Shown piece after piece: positions 44,944 to 57,050 of a stretch of 64,000 nucleotides of DNA. Position 1 is the stretch's first letter; every line of letters begins with the position of its first letter. Source of the stretch: Litsea cubeba. Lineage: Eukaryota; Streptophyta; Magnoliopsida; Laurales; Lauraceae. The position numbers and the translations under genes were made by a program. The notes under the pieces were generated by a model. It was not told the origin of the DNA, did no database searches, and saw only the letters and a list, made by a program, of their open reading frames with translations. The DNA lies in the NCBI GenBank assembly GCA_012931725.1, contig CM022946.1:47372170-47436169 (forward strand). Reading direction: 5' to 3'.

Positions 44944-45356
44944 ATCCATTCTGGTAGCCCCAGCAAAACTTCCAAAGTAGTTTGTGGTTAAGTAATGAAT
45001 CGATGGTCATGGTTCCATTCGAATGAGTTTACTTGGTATTTGTTTTCTTGCACTTAAGTGGTTAATCTCCATCATTGCCTGTGTTCACATGGGCTAGACC
45101 AAATGCACATGACACTATGTGATCCACTTGCATGCAAGTTTGTATAATTGGAGAGGAAGACCCCCTTGCAATGGCACTTGGTTAAGATCTCATCTTTGCA
45201 GGATGTCATGCTAAGAGAAAGATGATCATAGCCATTGGGCGATGGCCTTTCAAGAACTAGTCTTCCAATTATTCATTTTGAAGGCCCTTGATTCAGTGGC
45301 TATGATGACCTAGTCAAGATGAATCTTAGGCCATGCTATTGACAGTGACCCTTTGT
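44944..45356. other. Intergenic, no supported gene
   Basis: Continuation of the sequence interrupted by copy B. I see no ORF, repeat or RNA gene here. Confidence 0.6.
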
Positions 45357-45779
45357 TGAAAACTTCAAAGTGCAAGGGTGCGATTGTAGTAATAAAACTG
45401 GTGAGACCAAGTCGATCCACATGGAGCAAATTAATTAATCACTTTCCAACTTGAACCAGTCCTAATTTAGAAACTAAATCTAACCTAAATAAAAAATAAT
45501 CAAATTACAAATAATTTGTTAGAATTGAAATTAGGATGTTTAATTACAAAACTTAAAAAAAAATTAAAAGGGCATCGGCGACGGGTCCCTGAACATTTCA
45601 CTTTGTGGCCTTAGATCCACAATCTTTTTTCATAGTATGATAGTTTTTTTTTTTCCAAATTTAAATACTTAAAATGTCTAATTTACACTTTCTTCAAAAT
45701 CATATCCCACGGTTAGTGGAATATGCCATTAATAATGGTTAACTACCATTTAATTGGCCACGATTAATAAAATCCCATT

Positions 45780-46555
45780 AATGAGATTTTCAAATAAATA
45801 CTAAAAAAAAAAATTCAATAGAATGCAAATAAATTTCAAAAAATGCAATAATTTTAAAAAACACAATAAATTTCTAAAGACGTAAATAAATTTCAAAAAA
45901 TATAAATAAATTTCAAAAGACTCAAATAAATTTCAAAAGACATAAATAAAATTAAAAAACACAAATAAATTTTAAAAGACGCAGATACAATTGCCAAAAC
46001 TAAGATAAACCAATTTTCTAAATTTTAGAATTTCTTTCCAAAAACTCAAGTATTTTGTCAAAACTCAGTTAAATTTATTTCAAAAAATACAAAGAGATTT
46101 CAAAAGACACAAATAAAATTTAAAAAACACAAATAGATATAAGAAAATACAAATAAATTTGCTAAAAACACAGAAAGATTCGTTCAAAAACTCAGTTAAA
46201 AATTTCAAAATGGAGATAAATTTTTCAAAAACTCAGCTATACTTTTCAAAAAATCAAATAATTTTTTCAAAAATTCAGATAGATTTGTTCAGTTAGATAA
46301 TTTTTTTTCAGAACTCAGATAAATAGCCAAAAACTCAGATAGATTTGTCAAGAACTCAGATAAATTTATTTCAGAACTCAGATAAATTTACGCAAAACTC
46401 AAATAAATTTGACAAAATATAAAAAGACTTAGAAAAATTTGACAGAAATTCATATAAATTTGTAAAAAACTCAGATAATTTGACAAAAAATTAAATTAAT
46501 TTCACAAAATTTCAGATAAATTGCATAAAAACTAAAATAGATTTGCCAAAAATGA
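45780..46555 (+). repeat. AT-rich degenerate tandem repeat inside the MULE-like element
   Basis: Dozens of 15-20 bp units vary around CAAATAAATTTCAAAAGACA and, further right, AAAACTCAGATAAATTTG. It is low complexity with no coding potential. Confidence 0.75.
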
Positions 46556-46557
46556 TA

Positions 46558-47286
46558 TAACAGCCCTGTTCCTTCCTTCTTTGGCGATGGTGTAGCAACT
46601 TCTACGCAGGATAGCGAGAAGCTCCTTCTCTGACGACGGCGGTCGATCTATGGAACTGAGGATCTTCCTCGACAAGTGCAAGGAAATCCCGAAATCCTCT
46701 GTTTTACGATGGTTCTAGTTTCTGCAGAGATTATGGGTTCTATAAGCCTCTTCAAACAACAACAGAACGTTGAGGTCTAGATCCTCGTGCTTCTTCTTCC
46801 TCTCCAGCCAAGGCAAGGTGGCGCAAAGCGATGGCGAAGGGCGCGACTGTGGATTCCAGAGGCAACTCTTTTTCATTTCTGTAATGGATTCCAGCCCAAC
46901 CTCTGCAGCGGTGGTCCTCTCCTTCGGCAACGGGTGGAGATAACAGCCCTGCTGCCATCCTTCTCTGGCGATGGCTCAGCAACTTCTATGCAAGACATCA
47001 AGAAGCTCCTTCTCCGACGACGGTCGATCTATGCAACTGAGGATCTTCCTTGGCAAGTGCAAGGAAATCCCGAAATCCTCTGTTTTGCAATGGTTTCGAT
47101 TTTTACAGAGATTCTGGGTTCTGCAAGCCTCTTCAAACAACAACAGAACGCCGAAGTCCAGATCCTCGTGCTTCTTCTTCCTCTCCGGCCACGGAAGGGG
47201 GTGCGGAGCGATGGCTAACGGCGCGGCTGTGGATTCCAGCGACAAGCCTCTTTCGTTTCTGCAACGGAGTCCAGCCCAACTGGACG
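46558..47286 (+). repeat. 383-bp tandem duplication inside the MULE-like element
   Basis: Unit 1 starts TAACAGCCCTG at 46558 and unit 2 at 46941. Both contain GAAGCTCCTTCTC, AAGGAAATCCCGAAATCC, CTTCAAACAACAACAGAAC and CTCGTGCTTCTTCTTCCTCT. The units are GC-rich against the AT-rich rest of the element and could be captured host exon sequence. Open frames exist on both strands, but none shows a domain I recognise. Confidence 0.85.
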
Positions 47287-48432
47287 ATCTTTGAAAGGGG
47301 GGGATCGAAAGACTTGAGATTTTGAAATTTTAAAATTTTATGCCTAATCAGTTGAAAGGGCAAATCAGTCATGGAAATTTCTGATGTGGACCTCTCGCCA
47401 AAATATGTCGAGCTGTATGGACGACAGGCTTTAGAGAAAAAGTTGGTGGACTTGAGGCTTTACAAGACCGTGATGAGGGACCTCTGGCCAATCATCCCAA
47501 ATTAAAATCCAAATTTAAGAAAGGAAACCTAGACTAAGCACCTAAAATATCAAAAAACCTACAAAAGAAAAAACACATCAAAACACCCAATTTAAAATAA
47601 AATTTTCTAAATTAAATCCTAATTACCAAAACTAGTTACAATGTAAATATGAATGATTTATGAGGCTCTAAGTGCAAACAATACAAACCTAGAAAAGTTT
47701 CTAATAATATGATGCATGCTGTAAAAAAACTCTTTTGGAAAATAATTACACAGGTCCAACTTTGCTGGACTACACAATCTACGTAGGTTGCCCTAAACCT
47801 AAATCTAATGGCCGAAATTAACACTCTGATGATGCATGAACACAAAAAAAAAAGAAGAAGTGAAAAAGGACTTAAAACGTTAGGGTTTGCAGTAAATATA
47901 CCCACGATATTCTTTTTTTCCAATAAAAGTATCTCCAAAAGAAAATTTATAAATGCTGGATATCCTCGATTCTCGAAATTCTCAAAGTAAAGACAACGTT
48001 GAGATTTGGTCCACAATTCCCATCTTTTGGTCAGAAATTCTTGAAATCCTGCTAAATTGACTGTGCATGATGAAAATGTGTATACATAAAAACAGAAGCA
48101 TCAAATGATATGCCCAAATTCTCGTGAAAATGATTTTCAATCCAATATTCCGGGCCACCTAACCTCAGTAAAGAAAAATAGTCGTCCTCTCAAAGCGAAT
48201 ATGACGGCTTTCGCACTACTGTTTTTTCAAAGGCCGTAACAAAGCTTTTTCAAGGAACTCCTTTTTCTCTCTTTTTTATAGGATAGGGTTCCTTTGTGGT
48301 GATTTTGACTTTCATGTACGGGACATGGGGAGCAAACCCACATCTTATATATTTCATAATTTTCAAGTTTGTTCATCCCTAATCTTTTTTTTTTGTCTTT
48401 TTCATCATTATTTTTTTCTACGGTCCCCAACA

Positions 48433-51249
48433 ATAGGCAGCTTTTTGCATGTGTCCGAATTAATTCACTGGTTTATGGATAAAATTTATCGAGTCAAACT
48501 ATGAAACTGTAAAGCTAAGGGTCAGTTTTCCTTGATATTTTCAATCCAATCATCAAAGAAAAACGGAAATCATAGCTTAGCATTTAAGAAATTTGAAAAC
48601 ATATTCAGATTGTGTAAAAGTAAGGGATCAAAATTCAGTACTTTTCCAAAAATCCTTTCCGTAAACAAAATAGTAAACCAAAGTTCCCTTTTGCCCAAAA
48701 CATAAAAAAATCTAAATTCAAGGTATCTTCATTTTATAAAAATCCCTTCCAAAACTTCCTTTCTTTTAAAAAAAAACCTAAAAACTAACAAAAATTTGAA
48801 AAATCTTGAAATATTTTTTGAAAAGTTTTCCTAAAATCCTTGAAAATTAAACAAAAAGAGTGTAAGACTTTTGTCTAAAGATGGAAAAGTGTGCTTATCC
48901 CCACCCGCCAACCTATCCTGAACATCGTCCTCGATGATAAATTGAATGAAATGCAATGAAACATATGAGATGTGAGGAATAAAAGTATAGGAGGGTAAAG
49001 TGAAGAAAGCACCTGAGTATGAAGCTTTTCAGAACCCTATCCATGGTTAGACAAAACCCACAAAAAACAAACAAAAGGAAAAAGAATAAGCTAACCTACT
49101 GGATGTGTAACATGAAATCCACTCGGATCATAAATAAAATTTTCCTCCACACATTGGACAAAGACTAGATGAAGATTTTCAGCAATTTGGACCACATATT
49201 TCTTGTCCAATGGTGAGAGGGTAACCACCATTAAAGTCTCTTCCTTTAACAATGAATCATGTTTGTCTGAAGGAAGAGATGCATTGATGAGCTTGGTGTT
49301 TAAGTGATTTTCGTGCTTGTAATCCATCAAAATCAAATTTCTCAAATTCCTCTAGCATGGGTGCGGAACATGCGGTGGCATTGTCAGCATCATAATTCTT
49401 GTAAGGTGCCACACATGTTCCTGATGTTTTAGACTTGGTGGTCTGAGAATGGCCATTTTCCTCAAATTTGGCAGTATGGTCCTCCTTGGGGGTTGCAATT
49501 GCCATTTCCCATAACGATTGATCATTAAAAGGTAGGAAATGAGCAACACATTCCAATGATTCCAAATTGTTAGATTCGGAGATCTGAAAAATTGGATCAT
49601 CCAAAAAATTGTCAATCCCCTCTCTTGGGAGGCCCACAATGTCTATTTCTTGTTTCCTTCAAAATTGGAACATCATATTCTTGGAAAACAACAATACTTG
49701 ATTCGATTGTTGTGAAAGAATAAGAATCTAAGAGGGACTCCTGGGAAACTTCTTTTCCCAAAGTCCCTCGGTGGGACCGGCTCAACCATTGGAGAAAAAT
49801 GGTCAAGGGCTGGTATGGTTCATAGTCAGATTCTTTTTCTATCATACCACCAACACTACGCTCATCTCCACCCTTAGATATTGATTTAGTGTGATCCTGT
49901 GATAAAAGGTGGTCAAGGTTTTTTGGATCACCTATTTGAATATCAATTTCACTGCTAAGGGTGACGTCCTCTTGTATCATATGGAAAATTAAAGTTGTTA
50001 GGTACCATAGTTCTTACTTGATAGCTTAATTGAGTTTATTTGGTGCCGACTAAATTCATTTTGGCTCTGAATAAATCAAGTGAGCACACCCTCCAAAGAC
50101 TGCACCTTCGGGGCTGGTGGTGGATGTACATATCAGCACTCGAATGACGATGTTTCATATGACCACTCAATTGATGGGGGTGCATATGACATCCTGGAAA
50201 GGATACACATACGACCCTTCCAGAGTAGGCTCTATGGGTAGATTGGCAAAACCATCCATGAGCCCATTTTCCCAAGTGTAGTCATGATGACCATCCCAAT
50301 TTGGACCATATGTACACCTATGTTATTAGAACAAGGCCATTAATATACACCTACTACTTCGACTTATTCACGCGACACCTCTATGAAATAATCGGATCTT
50401 ATCGGATAAGTCCATGAAGATTTGGTGTCACATCCATATCCTCCCCACACATTCGTATATGAAGGAGTCTTTGAATGTGTGGGGTACATGTAATCATTCG
50501 AGGACCTCTTGGGTTGGTCTTGCATTGCCTTCCAATTTGGTCGAAGATAATCACGTAAGCTCTTCTTAGCCGGTTGGGTCCCTTTTGAATTCTCACTTCT
50601 TTCATATTCCATGGTGTTTCGAGATTTAGTGGGAGATTCTGAGAAATTGAGATTTTCAAGAGACCTCTTGATTTGCGATTCCCTTTCTTGGAACATGGTT
50701 TGATAATGGAATCAAGCGGGGAGGGTGGCCAGTTTTTTTTTAATTGGTGAAAATAAATGAACTAGTCTAGAACAAAACACCTAATCACTCTTTAGGTTGT
50801 AGACTGCACCTAGGCCTCCAACCGGGTCCTATGAAACCAACTCAGCCAGGTAAACCCCCAAGTAAGTGTTGGGGTCACAGTGCGCTGGGCAAGGGTCCCG
50901 CTTAAAAACCACTTTCCTCGAACAAGTGATTTGTCTCCCTTTTGTGGGACAAGGCTTTCCTAGACACTGAGGTGATCAAGAAGTGCAATTTGTACAACCT
51001 TGGGTGACCTTTCCTTCCTTTAGAGTGTCCTACCAACAATAAATTCTAAAAAAAAATAAGTTGAAAAATTGGTAACTTTTTGAATTTTTCTAAAAATCAA
51101 TGAAGCGAGTTCCTAAATTTCCATGCCCATTCCTATTCCAAATTAGGGCAGTTTATCATTCCATGCATGCACTCCGTATTTCTAGAAAGATGCTAAAAGC
51201 AATACACAAACTAAATAGGAAAAATTAGAAAGTTACCTTAACTGACGCT
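48433..51249 (-). other. Interior of element C with short gag-like or unknown open frames
   Basis: On the - strand, in order, are open frames at 50696-50364 (110 codons, with K-S-L-R-D-Y-L-R-P), 50275-50036, 49980-49612, 49637-49257 and 49345-49091. They are partly overlapping and separated by stops, which suggests one decayed reading frame of about 1.6 kb. I recognise no catalytic domain. A broken gag is possible but not shown. Confidence 0.45.
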
Positions 51250-51267
51250 CCTCGACAATGGTGCCAA
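51250..51267 (-). other. Primer-binding site of element C (tRNA-Asp type, decayed)
   Basis: On the - strand TGGCACCATTGTCGAGGA lies next to the 5' LTR. It differs from the usual plant tRNA-Asp site TGGCGCCGTTGCCGGGGA at four positions, and all four are G-to-A or C-to-T changes. This fits deamination of methylated cytosines in an old element. Confidence 0.65.
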
Positions 51268-51276
51268 AAACTTTTT

Positions 51277-51857
51277 GAACACCCCCAAGTGCAAGGGTAC
51301 GAATGTAGTAATAAAAATGGTGAGACCAAGTCGATCCATAAGGACCAAACCAATTAAGCACTTTCCAACTTGAACCTATCCTAATTTAGAAACTAAATCT
51401 AACCTAAATAAAAACTAATCAAATTACAAATAATTCCTAATAATTGAAATTAGGATGTTTAATTATAGAACCTCCAACAAAATCAAAATCCTAATCTAAG
51501 AAAGGAAACCTAGACTAAGCAACCTAAAATATCTAAAAACATGCAAAAGAACAAACACATCAAAACAACCAATTTAAATTAAAATTTCCTAAATTAAATC
51601 CTTATTACCAAAACAAATCACAATGCAAATATGAATGATTTACGAGGCCCTAAGTGCAAACAATGCAAACCTAGAGAAGTTTCTAATAATATGATACATG
51701 CCGGAAAAAAACCCTTTTGGAAAACAGTTGCACAGGCCTAACTTTGCTAGACTGCACGACCTGCCTAGAATGCCCTAAATCTAAATCTAATGGTTGGAAT
51801 TAACACTCTAATGATGCATGAACAAAAAAAGAAAACATAAGTGAAAAAGGACTTATA
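51277..51857 (-). mobile_element. 5' LTR of element C, truncated
   Basis: It aligns over about 580 bp to the 3' LTR. Homology stops near 51857, so the outer half of this LTR is lost. Confidence 0.7.
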
Positions 51858-54370
51858 AAAAAAAGATATTAATCACTTAAAGATTCCTTGTTGAACCAGT
51901 TATATTGCATGAATCTGATATGACCTTGCTAGATACTCCTATTTGAGCTTCTGTTTAACATGCTTCCCAGGGGTATTTTTGGCTAAAATTTTGGGGATTG
52001 AAATTTGTCCTAAGTCTCAAGGCAAAACTTCTTTGGTTAACTTGTTTTCAATTCATGAACTTCTGGAACACAGTCTGCCCTAAACTGCTGAAACAATGCA
52101 GTTTTTTTCAATGTTTAATTTCCCCCCTTCATACCAGGTCTGAAATCTCCCTTCGCAATCAGTCATTAATTGTTGTGTTTTCAGCAGGAAAAACATTTTC
52201 AAACATGAAACCTAAATCTAATGCATGCACTAATCACTTTTTCTTCGTCAACCATCCACTGATCACTTTCCAACCATATATTATGCAAAGATAAAACTAG
52301 AAAGTTTCCAAACTTAACAAAAAGATGCAATTAGAAGTTCCTAATTCAGAAAAATTACTGTAAAGACAATCAGAAGAATAGCCGAGAATAAAAATAAAAG
52401 TGGTGGAAAAAATAAAAGTGAAAACTTATGCCTCCAAGATTTTAGAATTCAACAATAGTTAAGCATTAAAAATACAGGCCTTCTAGCTCCTCCTTTATTC
52501 TTAGAGTAGGGAAAGATTCAAGCAATTTTATTGAGCATGATTCTCTCGACTCTCACTCGCCAATTTTATTTCAAAGCCTAGTTCTAAGCATATGATATAT
52601 CATCTCCAAAAATAACATATCAAAGAAACTTTTTTTTTTTTTAGCAGTTCACTTCTAGAGGACAACATAGCCAACCCCAATGCCACTCCTCACCACAAGA
52701 GGGCTCCATCATAACCACACTGCACCCTGCTTTTGTATAACGAAATCTCATCACATGATAACGCAACATTGCAATAATTCCAAAGTTTGAAAGCCATCGT
52801 AAATTTAAGAATCCAGCCAATTGAATACGCAGTATTACCAAAAGGGGAATGAATATAGTAATAAGCTCTAAGAAGATATATTAATACAAGATGTACCATT
52901 GGCCAAGATCCTGAAGACTGTATGTCATGTCTAACCAAAGAGAAGATAATTAATACTATTTTAAAGCGTGCTTATTTTTATGACTGAAATCCAACAATGC
53001 TCAATTGTCTGAGTGTTAAATTGAAAATAAAATCAATCCATATAATGTAGGTGAATGTATTTGGTTTTAAAATTTCAAAGATAAGACTTGCTGGAATGAT
53101 TTGGTACATGGAAATTCCTGTGAAAGATGTGAGATGAAATATATTCTTTAACCATTTTCATTCTTTGACAAAATCAATAAAATTGTACATCTAGAACCCA
53201 AGTCACTAAAGCGCATATGACTTTATTTGATAAAAAGATATTTTTAGTGGCAAACTTCTATCCTCCAGATATTTTCTTAGTGGCCCCTTCACAATATAGG
53301 CTGGACATGATAACGCTCAATCAACCCTTCATAATAAATAACAATGTAAAAAAATAAAATAATAATTTTCTTATTTTGAGGCCCTAAGCTCTACCCTGGC
53401 CTGACCCTAACCTTCAAGGGTAGGGTAAGGGCCTAGGTAGTGCAGGCCCTCTGAGGCCTTTGGCCTGCCTCGGTCCGGCCTTGTATATATTAAGACTAGG
53501 GAAAGGACAACCCCAGGCCTTGCCTCGCTCGGCCCTTTGACAACCCTATTCATTACCTAGGTTTGATGGTGACTATAACTATCAATTTGCCATCATCAAA
53601 TGAGTCTCATTATTTGATTGCTCCCCTAGTTATTACTATACTTAGCATGGTTAATATGACTACCAATATTAAATGGGTCCCATAATGATTTCTTACAGAT
53701 GGATTCCTCAACAATGCTAATACTAGTTATGACCCTCTCTAATTATCACCATTAGGTCTTCCACTGGTTGCCAGCATTGGTGGACCCACCTTTATTAAAC
53801 AATGTTGCTACGATCTTGTGATAAAGAGAACCTCATTTCTTTTAACCCCGGATTTATAGTTTAACTTTCAATTAAACAGCTACCAACAACCACTCATTCC
53901 CATTTTTGACCAGAAGTGGCGAATCTATAGGTTTCATTGTGATCTAGTGATGGCCCACTGGCCCACAAACTTACCTTGTTAAGGGAAAGGTGGAAAGAAC
54001 CTCTTTGAAAGCAAAAATCTTAAAATCATCCTAAAATTTTATTTGATTTTTTAAAAAAGATCTTATGTTTCAGTTATTTTAGAAAAGCTGAAAAGCTTTC
54101 CGAACGTCTTTCAAATAGGTCTTTTTTGATTAAGTGATCTTGTCATTCGCCAACCTTTTTTTTAATAAACTTTTAACTTGATTCCCAACATTTATTAGAA
54201 AGTAGGTTTTATCTCCTTTTCTTTTTACCCATTCCTTCTTTCTCCTCATCCCACCTTTTCCCTCTCTTTCTTCCTCTTCACATATTGAAGAAACCCTACT
54301 TTCTAAACTATATTAAGAAATGCATTTTCATTATTCTAAAAAACCTATAGAGTGATGACTGGGTATTTAT
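51858..54370. other. Intergenic, no supported gene
   Basis: AT-rich. Open frames at 52641-52938 (- strand, 66 and 82 codons) have a mixed composition but no domain I know. At 53385-53535 is a GGCC-rich stretch with imperfect inverted GGCCTTGCC/GGCCCT motifs, possibly a MITE end. Nothing else is seen. Confidence 0.5.
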
Positions 54371-54372
54371 TT

Positions 54373-54497
54373 TGAAAATTGATATTGATACTCTTTTTTT
54401 TTATGGAGGCACTCCAATTCAAACCAATTTCCTTTTCACCAGTTACCTTGAAAAGGAGTGCCTCCATAAAAAAAAAGGAGTGCCAATATCAATTTCC
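54373..54497. mobile_element. 125-bp hairpin element (MITE-like)
   Basis: The left arm (54373-54415, ending TATGGAGGCACTCC) and right arm (54455-54497, starting GGAGTGCCTCCATA) are inverted copies of about 42 bp with few mismatches, separated by about 39 bp. No coding capacity. No clear target duplication was identified. Confidence 0.7.
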
Positions 54498-55258
54498 TTT
54501 ATTTTCTATCTTCTTTTGATTCAATTTCCTAAAAGTAAAGCTAATTTGATTATATTTGCTAAGAGGAAAAGTTATTTGATGCTCATTTTAGGAAATCCGC
54601 CTTTGATATTCACTTAATTTTAACCACTTTTGCAATAAACTAGTCATTCAATTCTTATGTATTCTAATGTAAACAAACAGGCAGGCGACGGTGCGATTGT
54701 TTTGTTGGAGAGGACTTTGAAAGAAACTGGAAAAACATTTCAAGTGTCCTGAAATAATCAAAACATAAGACCCTTTTCTGAAAATTGGTGATGACTATTG
54801 GGATGATTTTGAAGTTTTCCCAGGCTCAAAAGAGATTGTGCCGGGAATGTCTTCGTTTAAAGCGGCGAGCAAACAAAGACAAAAGAAGAAGTCCATCTTC
54901 AGAGTTTGTGGTTTTTCTTTCTTCATTGAGCGCCATCTTCGATTCCTATTCGATCGATGTAAGTTCCACTCATTAGTTAATCTCTTGCATTTCCATGCAT
55001 TCTCTCTTTGTGAGATGGGTTTAATGTGTTCTATCTTGATCGAGCAATTTCTTGTGCTGACGCCAATTAACACCAAGAATCACCTATTCTTTCCTAACAA
55101 GAACAATAGAACAAACCCCCCACAGGATGGATGCATTGTTTCTTCATGCAATAACTAGAAATCTGAACTAGCATTGTTTTCTCCCCTTTTCTTGTTGTCT
55201 CTTGAAGCCCCAGTTCTAGTTATAGTCTGTTGATAGATATAATGGGAATTTAATCTAA
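54498..55258. other. Intergenic, no supported gene
   Basis: Two overlapping open frames on + (54785-55158) and one on - have no recognisable domain. GATCGATGTAAGTTCC near 54951 resembles a splice donor, but no gene can be built around it. Confidence 0.4.
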
Positions 55259-55990
55259 GGTGAGGTTAGCTGTTGTGGGGGATTTGAAGATTTTTTGGGG
55301 ATCTTTCTCTGGTAGGCTCATTGTGGAAAGTGATTCCTTTAATGCGATAAAATGGATGTGTGGGTAGGAACTCTCAGTTTATTTGAAATGAGATTAGATT
55401 CTTATGTTCTCAATTGGAGGTAGTCTTCCATCATATGGTTAGGGAGGCTAATGAGGCGGATGATGGTATAACATTGCGAGTAATTGATAGGAACAATTCT
55501 TTTGTTGGCCTTTGTTGTAGTTCGGTTATTTGTTTTCTATTGTTTCTTTTTAGTTGTTTTTGTCAGTACAAGTCTCGAAAATCAAAACAGGGCAGTCAAA
55601 GAAAGCACATAAACTTAACAGGCAAACACAAGGACTCGAGTGGTTTGACTATGTGCCTGCACCCGTGGGTGAGATGTGAACTATCCCTATGTTTGAGAAA
55701 AATAGGGTTACAAAGCTTCCTTGAGTTTCCCCCTCACCTCTCAAGCACTCTCACCATAAACTCTGTAATGAGAATAGTAAAGAATATATATACAGTACAT
55801 GAAATACACATAATGCTTCCAAAACACTATAAACTGTAAAGATTCGTAGGAAACAGGACATCTACTATAAATTGTAAAGACTCATAGGAAACAAGACATC
55901 TAACATAGCCTTATATTTCTCTTAACATTCTATTTTTTCCTCCTCTTCCATTTCTAATAAAATTCTTCATTACCTATAAAAAAAACCAGT
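55259..55990 (+). pseudogene. LINE-type RNase H (RVT_3) fragment with 3'-end-like tail
   Basis: The + strand translation contains L-I-V-E-S-D-S-F-N-A-I-K-W-M (about 55320-55360) and, in another frame, V-F-H-H-M-V-R-E-A-N-E-A-D-D (55420-55465). Both are conserved blocks of the RNase H domain that ends plant L1-type LINEs. At 55955-55988 the sequence TAATAAAATTCTTCATTACC followed by an A-run resembles a LINE 3' end. The 400 bp between may be a separate insertion. It includes a 32-bp duplication at 55830-55895 (CTATAAACTGTAAAGATTCG and a variant). Confidence 0.6.
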
Positions 55991-56289
55991 ATATAATGAT
56001 TGAAGCAATCTTATACCAACTCATCACGCTTGTCTTGTTGGAGTAGCATCCCACCCAAAATGCCTGTCTGCCATTGGAATCTTATACTTCTTCACATTAG
56101 AAAACCGCTGCTTTCTCACACCCAAACTCAACTTTCTGCAACTATTGTTATTCGAAAGACCCTTTTCCTAAGAATTTAACTATGCCTTTTGTTCTCTGTA
56201 TTTGATTTTGTAAGTGCAGAAAACTATGACTCACAAGATTTAAGGTGCCTGATAGGACTTATCCAAGGTGATTAGGAAGATCTACTGCC

Positions 56290-57050
56290 TCAAAGCCTGA
56301 AAGGGAAGAACAAACGGTCAGAGGACCCTGACCTGGGCGGCGCAAGGCTCTCCGATGCCTAAGTCAGTATGTGAACTGGAACAAAGGAAGGAGAGGAAGA
56401 AGAGAGGCAGAGTAGCGACTCTCAAGTGTGTAGGTTGCGTACCTTGCATGTGAAATGGGGTTCTATTTATAGAGAATTTATGATGATATTTTAGATGATA
56501 CTTTGGAGTGGGTCCCATGATTTGATAGGGAAGTCTTTATCAGCCCACAAAATAATAAATGCGGTCCATTCCAGCCCATATTGCATTTAATGCCAGTCGG
56601 ATCAGCCCATATTGCATTTAATGCATGTCATGTTGGGCCAGATCATGTTGGATGCCTTTGGCAGTAGAGGTCCCATCGGATCCATCATCGGGCCTTGCCC
56701 TGATTTGGCTTCAGCCGCTGGATGCTGCCCTGTCAGCGATTTGGCAAAGATTGTGGACGGCTGGATGCCGCATCTGTCCCACTGGCACGCGCCTCTACTC
56801 TGCCACGTGTCTGATGACGTGGCGGGTGTAGGGCGCAAGTGGGGAATCTTCCTTGCTTCGGCTTTCGTCCCGGCTCCTTTGGCCGGGGTCGAGCTCTTTT
56901 AGCCGAGGTGGGCGCCTGGTAGCCGAGCTCGGCGCTAGCGGCCAGAGCTTGCCTGATTTCGGCAGAGGCCTCTGTCCCGGCAGCCGAGGCGAGTCTGGGT
57001 GCCACGTGAATGGCACGCGGATGGCACGTGAGAATGCTTAGTCCCATCTT
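56290..57050 (-). mobile_element. LTR-like sequence (solo or truncated), - strand
   Basis: On the - strand there is a GC-rich U3-like part with several ACGTG boxes, a TATA box CTCTATAAATAGAACCCC (about 56460-56476), then about 130 bp later the block ACTTAGGCATCGGAGAGCCT (about 56345-56365). That block is characteristic of R/U5 in several plant gypsy LTRs. The ends were not determined and no matching second LTR lies in the window. Open frames here are treated as chance. Confidence 0.5.

Larger units (their letters stand above)
45570..47498. mobile_element. Non-autonomous MULE-like element with 9-bp target duplication
   Basis: 1,929 bp. The left end reads GGGCATCGGCGACGGGTCCC and the right end, reverse-complemented, GGGATGATTGGCCAGAGGTC. 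Similarity continues for about 50 bp to a TCCAC block, forming imperfect terminal inverted repeats. AAATTAAAA flanks it at 45561-45569 and 47499-47507. Nine bp and G-rich ends fit Mutator-like elements. The empty site is visible in the other LTR of element C. It encodes no transposase. Its content is an AT-rich degenerate repeat (45780-46555) and a 383-bp tandem duplication. Confidence 0.8.
45357..48432 (-). mobile_element. 3' LTR of element C, interrupted by a MULE-like insertion
   Basis: About 1.14 kb of LTR when the insertion 45570-47498 and one copy of its target duplication are removed. The left part aligns to about 51277-51480 and the right part to about 51483-51857. The LTR continues a further 560 bp that the truncated 5' LTR lacks. 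Confidence 0.75.
45357..51857 (-). mobile_element. Element C: old non-autonomous LTR retrotransposon, - strand
   Basis: Direct repeats identify the LTRs. 45357-45569 plus 47508-48432 (3' LTR, split by a MULE-like insertion) matches 51277-51857 (5' LTR, truncated at its outer end). Shared blocks include GTGAGACCAAGTCGATCCA and CTTTCCAACTTGAACC. The 3' LTR starts TGTTGGGGACC on the - strand at 48432. A primer-binding site adjoins the 5' LTR at about 51250-51267. The 2.8-kb interior has only short open frames and no protease, RT or integrase, so it depended on another element. Confidence 0.8.

Noticed and set aside
46715..47372. Several open frames on both strands in the 383-bp duplication
   Set aside because: They follow the duplicated GC-rich unit. 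No domain or start context favours one, so they are reported only as possible captured sequence.
52641..52938. Two overlapping - strand frames of 66 and 82 codons
   Set aside because: No family recognised and no supporting splice or promoter signals.
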